From contig PZPK01000004.1 of NCBI GenBank assembly GCA_006212045.1, positions 124,001 through 188,000 on the forward strand: a stretch of DNA of 64,000 nucleotides, read 5' to 3'. Each line of letters starts with the position of its first letter. Positions within the stretch are counted from its first letter, which is position 1. Below are positions 9,575-19,536 of this stretch, in pieces. Below the pieces are notes generated by a model. It was given only the letters and a program-made list of their open reading frames with translations, did not search any database and was not told the origin of the DNA. A program made the position numbers and the translations under genes. This DNA comes from Oleiphilus sp. Lineage in GTDB: Bacteria; Pseudomonadota; Gammaproteobacteria; Pseudomonadales; Oleiphilaceae.

Positions 9575-11989
9575 ATGTTTCGAATTGTGAGACTTTCGAC
9601 CTTTTTGGCATGGTGCGGAGCCACCGCGTTATGCGGAACAGCCCTGTTATTGGCTTCTTTCTATTTATACCTTGCGCCGACGCTGCCAAGTGCCGAAAAA
9701 CTGAAAACCACCCAGCTGCAAACTCCGCTGCGCATTTACACCGCCGATAACAAAAAAATTGCCGAGTTCGGCGAGAAACGCAGAACGCCTGTCAGCATGG
9801 ATGAAGTACCCGAAACGTTTATCAACGCTTTTATTGCGGCGGAGGACAATCGTTTTTTCGAGCATGGTGGCATCGACTTCAAAGGACTTGCCAGGGCTAC
9901 AGGCCAATTGATCAGCACCGGACAAATCGTCTCGGGTGGTAGCACCATCACAATGCAGGTCGCCAAAAACTTTTTCCTTTCGAGGGAACGGACCTTCATA
10001 CGTAAGTTCAATGAAATCTTTCTGGCCCTGCAAATTGAAAACGCTTTGAGCAAGAATGATATTCTCGAACTCTACCTGAATAAAATTTATCTGGGCAATC
10101 GTGCTTACGGCATCCACGCAGCAGCGCAGGTTTACTATGGCAAACAGATTGACCAGCTAAGCATCGCCGAAATGGCCATGATTGCCGGGCTACCCAAAGC
10201 ACCATCTCGCTATAACCCGCTCGCAAATGCAGAACGCGCTTTGATCCGGCGGAACTGGATACTCGACCGGATGTCAGAACTCGGAATGATTACCGGCGAA
10301 CAATATGCCACCGCAATTAATGCTCCGATCACAGCCATTTATCATGGCGGCAGCGTCGACCTGGCCGCGCCCTATCTCGCAGAGATGGCCCGCCTCGAAA
10401 CCATCCAGCGCTTCGGTAATGAGGCCTACACATCCGGACTAAGTGTTTATCTTACAATCCACAGCGAGCATCAGGCAGCCGCCAATCGCGCAGTAAAAAG
10501 CGGTCTTGATAATTACGACAAACGCCACGGATATCGTGGCCCTATCAACCAGTTAAGTGCTGAGCAACTCGCGAATACCAGCTTCGTCAAGGACCTGCTA
10601 CGCAATACGAAAGTTGCCAGTCAGCATCGGGCCGCCGTCATCACGAAAATTGAACCCCAGCTAGCAACTGTAGTATTCGGCAATGGAGAAACCGGCCATC
10701 TGAAACTTGAGAATGCCAAGTGGGCCGCACCTTTTATCACTGTCAACCGGGTTGGCAATGCACCCGAATCACTATTGGATGCGTTTAATATTGGTGACGT
10801 CATTGAGCTCTCCGAAGAGACTGACAGCACCGGCGTTAAACGCTGGGCCCTGGCCCAGACACCAGAGGTTCAGGGCGCGCTTGTCTCCCTATCCCCGAAG
10901 GATGGGGCCATACAGGCCCTGGTCGGTGGCTATGATTTCAAACTGAGCCACTACAACCGGGCAACCCAGGCCAAACGCCAACCTGGATCAAACTTTAAAC
11001 CCTTTATCTATTTGGCCGCACTGGAACATGGCAACACAGCCGCAACATTGATCAATGACGCCCCGATTGTCTTCGACGACAAAAATCTGGAAGCGGTTTG
11101 GCGCCCGGAAAATTCCAGCGGAAAATTCTATGGTCCTACGCGACTGCGTCAGGCTTTGTACAACTCTCGCAACCTGGTCTCGATCAGACTCCTGAAAAGA
11201 CTCGGCATCAAGAAAGCCGTTTCTGTTATCAGGAAGTTCGGCTTCGACCCGAACTCGCTTCCCAAGGATCTTTCACTGGCTTTGGGCAGCGCCGGAATCA
11301 CCCCAATGGAGATTGCCGCCGGTTACAGCATGCTCGCCAACGGGGGCCACTATATCGAACCGTACCTGGTTGCAAGAATCGAAAACAGCTTTGGCGAAGT
11401 CATCTACAGGGCGAATCCCTATACCGTCTGCGATCCATGTGAACTGGAAACCACAGAAGACAGCAAGCAGGACCAGCACCCGCGCCCCGCGCCCAGAATA
11501 GCCAATCAACAAGCTATGTACATATTGCACTCGATGCTCAAGGACGTCATTACTAAAGGTACCGGACGCAGAGCACTGGTGCTGAAAAGAGACGACCTGG
11601 CCGGAAAAACCGGAACGACCAACGATCAGAAAGACGCCTGGTTTTCAGGCTTTAACACCGAGCTCCAAACTTCTGTCTGGGTCGGTTTTGATAATCCGAG
11701 AACCCTGGGTCGCAGGGAATATGGCGCCAGAGCGGCGCTTCCGATTTGGATTGATTACATGAAAGTCGCCCTGCGAGGCAAAGAAAGCGCGCACATGGCC
11801 AGACCGGAAGGCATCATAACCGCCAGAATCAACCCCAAGACGGGCAACCTGGCCCGGCCCGGCGACAGCGGGGCTATCTTCGAGCTTTTCCGTCGCGAAT
11901 ATGCACCATCCATCTTCTCAACACCTTACGAGAGAGATAGCCAGAACGACGAAAACAAGCCAGCCCTGGCACCAGAAGATATTTTCTGA
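9575..11989 (+). CDS. mrcA: Penicillin-binding protein 1A (bifunctional transglycosylase/transpeptidase)
   Basis: An 804-residue class A PBP (also called ponA) that polymerises and cross-links peptidoglycan on the periplasmic side. A short cytoplasmic tail and signal anchor (about 8-34) precede the GT51 domain. Its catalytic Glu90 lies in AAEDNRFFEHGGID, and GGSTITMQVAKNF follows. An OB-like insert at about 320-420 is typical of gammaproteobacterial PBP1a. The transpeptidase has the SxxK motif in QPGSNFKPF, SRN, and KTGTTND. AGGA lies six bases before the ATG. It diverges from pilM and ends at a strong terminator shared with the convergent malic enzyme gene. Confidence 0.96.
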   Translation: MFRIVRLSTFLAWCGATALCGTALLLASFYLYLAPTLPSAEKLKTTQLQTPLRIYTADNKKIAEFGEKRRTPVSMDEVPETFINAFIAAEDNRFFEHGGIDFKGLARATGQLISTGQIVSGGSTITMQVAKNFFLSRERTFIRKFNEIFLALQIENALSKNDILELYLNKIYLGNRAYGIHAAAQVYYGKQIDQLSIAEMAMIAGLPKAPSRYNPLANAERALIRRNWILDRMSELGMITGEQYATAINAPITAIYHGGSVDLAAPYLAEMARLETIQRFGNEAYTSGLSVYLTIHSEHQAAANRAVKSGLDNYDKRHGYRGPINQLSAEQLANTSFVKDLLRNTKVASQHRAAVITKIEPQLATVVFGNGETGHLKLENAKWAAPFITVNRVGNAPESLLDAFNIGDVIELSEETDSTGVKRWALAQTPEVQGALVSLSPKDGAIQALVGGYDFKLSHYNRATQAKRQPGSNFKPFIYLAALEHGNTAATLINDAPIVFDDKNLEAVWRPENSSGKFYGPTRLRQALYNSRNLVSIRLLKRLGIKKAVSVIRKFGFDPNSLPKDLSLALGSAGITPMEIAAGYSMLANGGHYIEPYLVARIENSFGEVIYRANPYTVCDPCELETTEDSKQDQHPRPAPRIANQQAMYILHSMLKDVITKGTGRRALVLKRDDLAGKTGTTNDQKDAWFSGFNTELQTSVWVGFDNPRTLGRREYGARAALPIWIDYMKVALRGKESAHMARPEGIITARINPKTGNLARPGDSGAIFELFRREYAPSIFSTPYERDSQNDENKPALAPEDIF

Positions 11990-11994
11990 AGTGC

Positions 11995-12034
11995 AAAAAA
12001 AAGCCCCTGCAGTTGCAGGGGCTTTTGATATCTC
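11995..12034. terminator. Bidirectional terminator between ponA and maeB
   Basis: A stem AAAAGCCCCTGC/GCAGGGGCTTTT with a four-base loop AGTT, flanked by A-tract and T-tract, lies between two convergent genes. It can terminate on both strands. Confidence 0.85.
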
Positions 12035-12042
12035 AGTTATGC

Positions 12043-13308
12043 TTACTTGATATCATCCACTGAAGTCAGTGGATAGTGCTCGGGGTAGCCGAAACGGGCA
12101 ACACCACTATCAACAGCGGCACGTGCAACAGCCGCTGAAACTGCACCCAGCAATCGCGTATCCAGAGGCTTGGGAATAATATAGTCCTTGCCATACTCCA
12201 GATGATCGCCGCCATAGGCATCAATCACGTCCTGAGGCACAGGCTCTTTGGCCAGATCCTTGATGGCATTGACTGCTGCAACTTTCATCTCTTCGTTAAT
12301 CGCTGTCGCTCTTACATCAAGAGCGCCACGGAAGATGAACGGAAATCCAAGCACATTGTTTACCTGGTTAGGGTAATCCGAACGACCGGTTGCCATAATG
12401 ATATCGTCACGTGCCTCCAACGCTGTTTCCGGTTTGATCTCGGGGTCAGGATTGGAGCAGGCAAAGATAACGGGGTTTGGTGCCATTCTATTCAAGTCGT
12501 CAACAGACAACAGATTGGGACCAGAAAGACCGACAAAAACATCTGCGCCGTCACAAGCATCGGACAGCGTGCGCTTGTCTGTATCATTGGCAAACATCGC
12601 CTTGTACTGATTCAAGTCATCACGACCGGTATGAATCACGCCCTTTCTGTCCAGCATAAAGATGTTTTCCTGCTTCATGCCACAGCTGATCAACAGCTTC
12701 ATACAGGCGATTGCAGCAGCGCCAGCACCGAGACACACCACTTTGGAATCTTCAATCTTTTTACCCTGAAGCTCCAAAGCATTGATCATTCCCGCCGCCG
12801 TCACGATAGCCGTACCATGCTGATCATCGTGGAAAATCGGAATATTGCACTGCTCAATCAGGATACGCTCGATTTCAAAACATTCAGGCGCCTTGATATC
12901 TTCCAGGTTAATACCGCCAAAGGTATCTGCGATGCGCTTGGTGGTATCAATGAATGCCTGCGGGCTTTCCGCGTCTACTTCGATATCGAACACATCAATT
13001 CCAGCAAAACGCTTAAACAGAACACCTTTACCTTCCATCACGGGTTTACTTGCCAACGGGCCCAGATTTCCCAATCCCAGGATAGCCGACCCATCTGAAA
13101 TCACGGCAACCAGATTGCCTTTGGCTGTGTATTTATAGGCATTCTCAGGATCAGCGGCAATCTCCCTAACCGGTTCTGCAACGCCTGGGCTATAAGCCAA
13201 CGACAGGTCGCGAGAAGTCGCAGTGGGTTTAGAAATTTCTACGCTGATTTTCCCCGGCTTGGGATTCGCGTGGTAATCGAGTGCCGCGGTTTTCAAATCG
13301 TCTGACAT
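12043..13308 (-). CDS. maeB: NADP-dependent malic enzyme, short form
   Basis: A 421-residue malic enzyme, decarboxylating L-malate to pyruvate with NAD(P)H and carbon dioxide in the cytoplasm. Motifs: LAYSPGVAEPV, catalytic-lysine region TAKGNLVAVISDG, metal-binding FHDDQHGTAIV, and Rossmann VCLGAGAAAIA. It has only the malic enzyme domains. The phosphotransacetylase-like C-terminal half of enterobacterial MaeB (about 760 residues) is absent, as in the Pseudomonas protein at the same locus. Cofactor preference cannot be read with certainty. Convergent with ponA; 234 bases separate it from rpmE. Confidence 0.93.
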   Translation of the reverse strand: MSDDLKTAALDYHANPKPGKISVEISKPTATSRDLSLAYSPGVAEPVREIAADPENAYKYTAKGNLVAVISDGSAILGLGNLGPLASKPVMEGKGVLFKRFAGIDVFDIEVDAESPQAFIDTTKRIADTFGGINLEDIKAPECFEIERILIEQCNIPIFHDDQHGTAIVTAAGMINALELQGKKIEDSKVVCLGAGAAAIACMKLLISCGMKQENIFMLDRKGVIHTGRDDLNQYKAMFANDTDKRTLSDACDGADVFVGLSGPNLLSVDDLNRMAPNPVIFACSNPDPEIKPETALEARDDIIMATGRSDYPNQVNNVLGFPFIFRGALDVRATAINEEMKVAAVNAIKDLAKEPVPQDVIDAYGGDHLEYGKDYIIPKPLDTRLLGAVSAAVARAAVDSGVARFGYPEHYPLTSVDDIK

Positions 13309-13485
13309 TATTAAGTACCATTTAACAGTAAATTAGAGACCTGGAGGTCCTGATATCCGGGGCGCGAGACCCTTTGTTATCTTACTCGCTGCCTTGCCGG
13401 CACCACCGGAGCAGTATCCGACATCAGGCAGAGGGTAATGTTTTGCTTGAACTGTTCTTTCCCTACTCGCTCAATCGCTGTAGAC

Positions 13486-13514
13486 GAAAAAAGAGCGACC
13501 GGCGCTCTTTTTTC
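13486..13514 (-). terminator. Terminator after rpmE
   Basis: A perfect 12-bp stem (GAAAAAAGAGCG with CGCTCTTTTTTC) and five-base loop lies 29 bases beyond the rpmE stop. The T-tract inside the stem works on either strand, but rpmE is the adjacent gene ending here. Confidence 0.85.
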
Positions 13515-13542
13515 ATAAAGTTTCCAATGGATGCGAAACAGC

Positions 13543-13755
13543 CTAGCTTCCCATTCTGCTGCCGAAGCGCTTCTTGAACTTGTCGATACGGCCACCGGTA
13601 TCCATCACTTTCTGCTTACCAGTGTAAAATGGGTGGCATGCTGAACAGACGTCCAACAAGATATCTTTGCAGAGCGTGGAGCGTGTTTTGATCACGTTGC
13701 CACAGCTGCATTTGGCTTCGATTTCCTGATAATCAGGATGAATGTTCTCTTTCAT
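13543..13755 (-). CDS. rpmE: 50S ribosomal protein L31 (zinc-binding type)
   Basis: A 70-residue L31. The start [12 protein letters not shown] is chosen at 13755, behind GAGGTGA; a longer frame starting at 13797 adds non-family sequence. Cys16, Cys18, Cys37 and Cys40 (KCSCGN and [12 protein letters not shown]) form the zinc site of the C+ type, so this is the zinc-replete form rather than the zinc-free paralogue. It sits in the central protuberance of the large subunit. Monocistronic with its own terminator, and divergent from priA. Confidence 0.96.
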   Translation of the reverse strand: MKENIHPDYQEIEAKCSCGNVIKTRSTLCKDILLDVCSACHPFYTGKQKVMDTGGRIDKFKKRFGSRMGS

Positions 13756-14021
13756 TTTATTCACCTCAAGCTCTGTTTTGCCGCCACTCGCCACCATAGG
13801 GCCAGCACCGCAATCAAGAAGGCTAAGTTGTTACATCCGCTTCGCACAGTCGTCTGAGCGAAAATTAAGACGGCGCATGGTACCAAAACATACAGTTTTA
13901 GCAAGCAGGAATTACAGTTTCCTTGGCCCGGCCACAACAGCTGTGAAATAATGCCTGAAAAGTCGAGTCTGATGACTCGCGAACCGCAAATTCTCCAGGC
14001 GCAAAGAACGCATGAAATTCC

Positions 14022-16235
14022 GTGAATGCTACCAGTAAAGTAGTTGCAGTTGCCGTCCCGGCACCGCTTTATCAAACCTATGATTACCAACTGGCCCCTC
14101 AAGATCCGGGCAAAAACGATCAACAGGAGAGATTGATTGGCCGCCGTGTCGCCGTTGAGTTTGGCCATCGGGGGCTCATCGGCATCATCGTGGAAGTGCG
14201 TGAAGAAGCGCATCACGACCAGTCTGCGCTAAAGACTGCACAATTGTTTAAGGATGAAGAGCCAGTATTCAGCAAGGACATGCTCGCCACGCTGCTATGG
14301 GCTTCGACCTACTATTGCCACCCGCTCGGTGAATGTTTTCATGCGGCACTGCCATCGATGGCACGTAAAAAAGCAACACTGCCCACACTGCGAGTCAGAA
14401 AATGGCACCGCACCCCGAAGCCTTTCGAGGGCCGGGCCAACGCGACACACCAGAAACAGATTCTGGACCTGGTTGCTAGCCACCGTGATGGTATTTGGGA
14501 GGACGCACTGCGTCTGATCAAGGCCAGTCCCGGGCAACTCAAATTACTGGAGCAAAAGGGATATCTGGAATTTAGTGAACATGTCCATTTTTCAGCGACC
14601 CAGAGAAGAGCCGCACCTGACAAAGCCCTGCCACTCAATCCGGAACAACAGAAAGTGTATGAGTCCCTGCACGCCCTGAATGGGTTTTCTCCCGCCCTGC
14701 TCGAGGGTATCACTGGTTCCGGCAAGACCGAGGTGTATATCCGCCTGGTAGAGGAGTACATTAAACAGGGTCGGCAGGCGCTCATTCTGATCCCCGAGAT
14801 CAACCTTTCCCCCCAAACCTTTGCGCGCTTCCAGAGCAAGCTTTCCGAAGCCGTTGTGCTGGTTCACTCGGCCCTTGGAGACAAGGAAAAGTACCAGGCC
14901 TGGCAGATGGCCCGGCTTGGCCACGCCAAGGTGGTGATCGGCACCCGATCGGCTATTTTTACGCCTTTCAAGGCGCTTGGGCTGATCATCGTCGACGAGG
15001 AACACGATAACTCTTACAAACAAAACGACGGCTTCAAGTACTCGGCCCGTGATCTGGCAGTCAAACGCGCACAACAGCAGCAGTGCCCGGTCATTCTCGG
15101 TACTGCAACCCCATCACTGGAGACCCTGTATAAAGTAGAACAAGGCCACTACAGCTATCAGCGCCTGAATACCCGAGCCGGCAATGCGTCCTTGCCGGAT
15201 GTTGCACTGATCGACATCCGCAGCCGACCATTGACTGACGGCCTGTCGCCACCACTACTCAAAGCCATTGGCGATACGCTTGAAGCCGGGAATCAGGTCA
15301 TCGTATTTCAGAACCGGAGGGGCTACGCGCCAACCCTGATGTGCGAAAGTTGTGGCACGCTGGTACAGTGCCCAAATTGTGATGCGCGCTTGACCGTTCA
15401 CAGCCATCCCCCCCATCTGCATTGCCACCATTGCGACCTGAAAACCGACATTCCGAAACAATGTAGCAGCTGCCATGGCGTGCATTTTGCGGCACTTGGT
15501 GCGGGTACCGAACGCATCGAGTCGTCACTGGCACAGCGATTCTCGGAGTATGACATTGTTCGCCTCGACCGGGATACCATCAAGAATCCAACAACCCTGA
15601 ACCATGCGCTGAACAAAATTCACGAGGGATCACCCGCCATGATTGTCGGCACCCAAATGCTAAGCAAGGGACATGACTTCCACAACGTAACATTAGTGGC
15701 TGTTCTGGATGCCGATGGCCTGTTCTTCAGCGCCGATTTTCGCGCGATTGAAAAGGGCGCCCAACAGCTGATCCAGCTGGCAGGCCGAACCGGGCGGGGC
15801 GACAAACAGGGGCAGGTACTGATTCAGACCCGCTTACCAGAGCACCCCCTGTTTCAGTACATTGGGGCGCACGACTATCATGCCTGCGCTTTGGAGCAAC
15901 TGCAGGAACGCATGCAATGCCAGTTGCCACCGCACCTGAAAATGATCAGCATTCGCGCCGATGCCCGCGATGTGCAATCCACTCTGGATGCCCTGAGCAG
16001 GCTGAACGCAGCCTTAGCCAACAGCGTTTCTGCTTTGCGCGAGGCCCAAGTCATAGGCCCGATTGAGGCCAGCATGACGCGTAAACAGGGCATATTCAGA
16101 AGCTACCTGACCATACTGCACAACAATCCGAGCGCGCGAAGAGATGTGCTTCTGGCCCTGCCGGCTGCGCTGCATCAAGCCAAGTCGCGTGGCGTCCGTT
16201 TCGCGATCGACGTCGATCCAATCGAATACATGTAA
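14022..16235 (+). CDS. priA: Primosomal protein N', replication restart helicase
   Basis: A 737-residue superfamily 2 DNA helicase that reloads the replisome at stalled forks. The N-terminal 3'-DNA-binding domain is followed by the helicase core: Walker A GITGSGKTEVY, DEEH box in IVDEEHDNSYKQ, and later helicase motifs GRTGRGDKQGQ. A zinc-binding insertion carries paired cysteines (CESCGTLVQCPNC and CHHCDL...CSSC). The start is GTG at 14022, with a poor ribosome-binding site; no better start is visible before the conserved VPAPLYQTYDY. Divergent from rpmE, as in Pseudomonas. Confidence 0.96.
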   Translation: MNATSKVVAVAVPAPLYQTYDYQLAPQDPGKNDQQERLIGRRVAVEFGHRGLIGIIVEVREEAHHDQSALKTAQLFKDEEPVFSKDMLATLLWASTYYCHPLGECFHAALPSMARKKATLPTLRVRKWHRTPKPFEGRANATHQKQILDLVASHRDGIWEDALRLIKASPGQLKLLEQKGYLEFSEHVHFSATQRRAAPDKALPLNPEQQKVYESLHALNGFSPALLEGITGSGKTEVYIRLVEEYIKQGRQALILIPEINLSPQTFARFQSKLSEAVVLVHSALGDKEKYQAWQMARLGHAKVVIGTRSAIFTPFKALGLIIVDEEHDNSYKQNDGFKYSARDLAVKRAQQQQCPVILGTATPSLETLYKVEQGHYSYQRLNTRAGNASLPDVALIDIRSRPLTDGLSPPLLKAIGDTLEAGNQVIVFQNRRGYAPTLMCESCGTLVQCPNCDARLTVHSHPPHLHCHHCDLKTDIPKQCSSCHGVHFAALGAGTERIESSLAQRFSEYDIVRLDRDTIKNPTTLNHALNKIHEGSPAMIVGTQMLSKGHDFHNVTLVAVLDADGLFFSADFRAIEKGAQQLIQLAGRTGRGDKQGQVLIQTRLPEHPLFQYIGAHDYHACALEQLQERMQCQLPPHLKMISIRADARDVQSTLDALSRLNAALANSVSALREAQVIGPIEASMTRKQGIFRSYLTILHNNPSARRDVLLALPAALHQAKSRGVRFAIDVDPIEYM

Positions 16236-16250
16236 GCACTGTGATGCTGT

Positions 16251-16278
16251 TTGCATAGTTTACGGAATCAGTGATAAT
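16251..16278 (+). promoter_or_regulatory. Candidate sigma-70 promoter for argS
   Basis: TTGCAT (16251-16256), a 16-base spacer and GATAAT (16273-16278) lie in the short priA-argS gap, about 36 bases before the argS ATG. Four or five of six bases match in each hexamer. Confidence 0.5.
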
Positions 16279-16313
16279 ACGCGCCTCGAATTACCACTGA
16301 CTTTTTGCCTTTC

Positions 16314-18071
16314 ATGAAAGACTCTATTGCAGCACATATTGAACGATCCATCGACCACCTGAAGCAACAGGGACTGATCCCGGAATCTGTCTCTGCGCGC
16401 ATCAATGTTGATGCCACCAAAGACAAAAAGTTTGGCGATTTCGCCAGTAACGTCGCATTGGTACTGGCCAAACAAGCGGGTATGCCACCACGTGCGCTGG
16501 CTGAAAAAATTGTGGCGGACCTGGAATCCGGATCCCAGAACGACATTGAAAAGATGGAGATTGCCGGCCCGGGCTTTATCAACTTCTTTGTCAGCAATGC
16601 CAGCAACTATACCGCACTGCAAGAGATCTTCGAGAAGACAGAAGCGTTCGGAAAATCGACTGTCGGCGAAGGCCAAAAATACCAGGTTGAATTTGTTTCA
16701 GCCAATCCGACCGGACCGCTGCATGTTGGACATGGCAGAGGCGCGGCATATGGCGCCAGCGTTGCCGACCTTCTTGAAGCGGCCGGATATCAGGTCGACC
16801 GGGAATACTATGTCAATGACGCCGGCCGTCAAATGAATATCCTGGCGGTCAGTGTCTGGATTCGATATCTGCAAGGGCAAGGGCTGGATTTTCCGTTTCC
16901 GGACAATGCTTATAAAGGCGACTATATTCTGGACATCGCGCAGCGACTGTCCGAGCGCTTTGGATCAGAGCTGGGCTGTTCAATCGAGCAGCTCAGTGAA
17001 GAGCTTCCGCTCGACGAGTCCCAGGGGGGCGACAAGGAACAATATATAGACGCCCTGATACAGCGTGCAAGACAGCTGTTGGGTGATCGTTATCAGGACG
17101 TGTTCAACCAGGGGCTGAACGCCATCGTAGAAGACATTCGGGAAGATCTTGGCGAATTTGGTGTGCACTACAACAACTGGTTTTCCGAAGCCTCATTGAG
17201 CGAAGATATCGAACAGGCACTGGAACGATTGCAATCAAAAGGCCATCTGTATGAAAAAGAAGGCGCCTTGTGGTTCCGTTCAACGGCCTTTGGTGATGAT
17301 AAAGACCGGGTAGTCAGGCGCGACAATGGCGAAACGACCTATTTTGCCTCGGATATCGCCTATCACATGAACAAATTCAAGCGCGGTTATGACAAGGTCA
17401 TCAATATCTGGGGCGCCGACCACCATGGCTACATTGCTCGGGTCAAGGCAGCCCTGCAGGCCATGGAACTGGACGCCGAAAAACTGGATGTTCGGCTCGT
17501 TCAGTTTGCCATCCTCTACCGCGGGCAGGAGCGCGTTCAAATGTCTACACGCAGCGGCTCATTTGTCACCCTCAGAGAGCTTCGCGACGAGGTTGGCAAT
17601 GATGCTGCCCGCTTCTTCTATGTCACACGTAAAGCCGAACAGCATATGGACTTTGACCTTGACTTGGCCAAGTCAGAAAGCAAGGATAACCCGGTCTACT
17701 ACATACAGTATGCCCATGCCAGAATCGCCAGCATGATACGCAAAGCACGGGATATGGGTGTAGAGTGTGACACAAGCGCAGGTATAGATTATCTGGGCAG
17801 CAATGGCACCGACAACGAGATTGATCTGGCGAAACGTCTTTCTATTTACCCAGAGACGCTGGCCACGGCAGCGACACAGTTGGAACCACATATGCTGACA
17901 CACTACCTGAGAGACCTGGCTAGCGAATTCCATACGTACTACAACGCGCACAAAGTGCTGGTTGACGATACAGAATTACGCAACGCGAGAATGACCTTGA
18001 GCCTTGCCGTCCAGCAAGTTATCCATAACGGACTGCGACTATTGGGTGTCAGCGCACCGAACGAGATGTAA
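16314..18071 (+). CDS. argS: Arginyl-tRNA synthetase
   Basis: A 585-residue class I aminoacyl-tRNA synthetase that charges tRNA-Arg. Visible are the N-terminal Add1 domain, the HIGH-type signature PLHVGHGRGAAYG, and the catalytic-core segments NVWGADHHGY-like (INIWGADHHGYI) and QERVQMSTRSG (KMSK-like loop), then the C-terminal DALR anticodon-binding domain ending in NGLRLLGVSAPNEM. The ATG at 16314 is preferred over an in-frame TTG three codons upstream. A small promoter-like sequence precedes it. Confidence 0.96.
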   Translation: MKDSIAAHIERSIDHLKQQGLIPESVSARINVDATKDKKFGDFASNVALVLAKQAGMPPRALAEKIVADLESGSQNDIEKMEIAGPGFINFFVSNASNYTALQEIFEKTEAFGKSTVGEGQKYQVEFVSANPTGPLHVGHGRGAAYGASVADLLEAAGYQVDREYYVNDAGRQMNILAVSVWIRYLQGQGLDFPFPDNAYKGDYILDIAQRLSERFGSELGCSIEQLSEELPLDESQGGDKEQYIDALIQRARQLLGDRYQDVFNQGLNAIVEDIREDLGEFGVHYNNWFSEASLSEDIEQALERLQSKGHLYEKEGALWFRSTAFGDDKDRVVRRDNGETTYFASDIAYHMNKFKRGYDKVINIWGADHHGYIARVKAALQAMELDAEKLDVRLVQFAILYRGQERVQMSTRSGSFVTLRELRDEVGNDAARFFYVTRKAEQHMDFDLDLAKSESKDNPVYYIQYAHARIASMIRKARDMGVECDTSAGIDYLGSNGTDNEIDLAKRLSIYPETLATAATQLEPHMLTHYLRDLASEFHTYYNAHKVLVDDTELRNARMTLSLAVQQVIHNGLRLLGVSAPNEM

Positions 18072-18110
18072 GCCAGACCAGCTACTGAACAATCACCTTC
18101 GGAACCTGCC

Positions 18111-18731
18111 ATGACCCGGGATTACGCCAAGCCCTCAACCACCCGCAAGAAAACGCCGGTACGAAAGAAACCGGCGCGTGCAACCGGGAAGACGCGCAAA
18201 GGGGCAGCGCCGCCACCTCCCCCACCCCCAAAACGTTGGAAACTTCTGGCAATTTTGCTGGCATTGGTGGCCGGCTTTGGCGCCGGCATTTATAGTCTGA
18301 CCCGGATCCCTGCAACACAGGCACCGGAAACGCCAAAGAAGAGCACTCAGTCCGGCACTAAAACCGGAGTCAAAACGACGCCTAAAACGTTACCGGAGCA
18401 ACGTTTCAAGTTTTATGATCTGCTGGAAGAGTCAGAAGTCATCGCCCCAAAGGTAGACACGTATACCTTTAAGGAAAAAAACAAGGACAATGATTTTTAT
18501 TATATGGTTCAGACCGGCTCCTTTCGTTCCAGCGTTGATGCTGAAAGGCAGAAAGCGACGATAGCATTCCAGGGTCTGAAAGCCAGTATCAAACCGGTAC
18601 AGAATGATCAGGGAACACTCTGGTACCGTGTGATGACAGGCCCGTTCTATTCTCGTACCGAAATGAACAGTGCGCTCGACAAGCTGGTGGCCATCAATAT
18701 TGAGCCATTGGTCAAAAAGGTCAAAAAGTAA
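18111..18731 (+). CDS. SPOR-domain inner-membrane protein, FtsN-like
   Basis: A 206-residue bitopic protein: basic, proline-rich cytoplasmic N-terminus (a run of seven prolines near residue 35), one transmembrane helix at about 44-63, a Thr/Lys/Pro-rich linker and a C-terminal SPOR domain (about 125-205; YYMVQTGSFRSSVDAE and WYRVMTGPF). SPOR domains bind septal peptidoglycan. The position argS-SPOR-hslVU is the same as in Pseudomonas and in enterobacteria, where ftsN lies next to hslVU. A late divisome role is inferred, but the sequence is shorter than E. coli FtsN (319 residues). Confidence 0.8.
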   Translation: MTRDYAKPSTTRKKTPVRKKPARATGKTRKGAAPPPPPPPKRWKLLAILLALVAGFGAGIYSLTRIPATQAPETPKKSTQSGTKTGVKTTPKTLPEQRFKFYDLLEESEVIAPKVDTYTFKEKNKDNDFYYMVQTGSFRSSVDAERQKATIAFQGLKASIKPVQNDQGTLWYRVMTGPFYSRTEMNSALDKLVAINIEPLVKKVKK

Positions 18732-18758
18732 CTCCCGTCAAGATAATCCCGGCTGACG

Positions 18759-18786
18759 CTTGAATTTATTCGACTCGCTCCCATAT
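18759..18786 (+). promoter_or_regulatory. Candidate sigma-32 (heat-shock) promoter for hslVU
   Basis: CTTGAAT (18759-18765), a 13-base spacer and TCCCATAT (18779-18786) match the RpoH consensus CTTGAAA-N11-16-CCCCATNT at six of seven and seven of eight bases. It lies about 200 bases before the hslV ATG in a 252-base gap otherwise without a gene. hslVU is a classical sigma-32 operon in E. coli, which supports the call. Confidence 0.7.
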
Positions 18787-18983
18787 AGCCACATTCAAGC
18801 TCGAAGTCAGCAGCAGGTTAAAGGGCATGCATATGCTCCATGCGTATTCGTGTGCCCTTGTCGACCTGACAACGACAAACACTCCGGGTCCGGACTGGAA
18901 AACCCGACATACTCGGAGCAGGCATCAAGCATAAACGTCCCGGCTGCGGATGTAACATACAGAATCGTTCCAAGGAGATTGGC

Positions 18984-19511
18984 ATGACTACCATATTATC
19001 CGTCCGTCGTGGCGACGAAGTCGCCTTGGGTGGTGACGGTCAGGTATCGCTGGGCAACACCATTATGAAAGGCAATGCGAAGAAAGTGCGCAGACTGTAT
19101 CGGGATCAGGTCATTGCGGGCTTTGCCGGCGGTACCGCTGATGCATTCACCCTGTTCGAGAGATTCGAAGCCAAACTGGAAAAACACCAGGGACATCTGA
19201 TCAGGGCCGCCGTCGAACTGGCCAAAGACTGGCGCACAGACAGAGCTTTAAGAAGACTGGAAGCCCTACTCGCGGTGGCAGATAAAGACGCCTCGCTCAT
19301 TATTACAGGTAACGGAGATGTCATTGAGCCCGAGGATAGCCTGATCGCGATCGGGTCAGGCGGCCCTTTTGCCCAGGCCAGTGCGCGCGCTTTGCTGGAC
19401 AATACGGATCTGGGCGCACGCGATATCGTCGAGAAAGGGCTCAATATTGCGGCCGATATCTGCGTCTTCACCAATCACAGCCGCACCATCGAAGAATTGA
19501 AAACCCGCTAA
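18984..19511 (+). CDS. hslV: ATP-dependent protease proteolytic subunit HslV (ClpQ)
   Basis: A 175-residue threonine peptidase of the proteasome-beta fold. After removal of Met1 the chain begins [12 protein letters not shown], giving the N-terminal Thr nucleophile; [10 protein letters not shown] and [17 protein letters not shown] are family signatures, and [15 protein letters not shown] follows. It forms dodecamers gated by HslU and degrades misfolded cytoplasmic proteins. AAGGAG seven bases before the ATG is a strong ribosome-binding site. hslU begins 25 bases later, and a heat-shock type promoter lies upstream. Confidence 0.97.
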   Translation: MTTILSVRRGDEVALGGDGQVSLGNTIMKGNAKKVRRLYRDQVIAGFAGGTADAFTLFERFEAKLEKHQGHLIRAAVELAKDWRTDRALRRLEALLAVADKDASLIITGNGDVIEPEDSLIAIGSGGPFAQASARALLDNTDLGARDIVEKGLNIAADICVFTNHSRTIEELKTR

Positions 19512-19536
19512 CGTTTTGCAAGAAGAGTTCACATCC

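Noticed and set aside
18760-18987. 75-codon frame whose stop overlaps the hslV ATG (ATGA)
   Set aside because: It starts with TTG inside the proposed -35 box, so the transcript would not include it; no ribosome-binding site and no known family.
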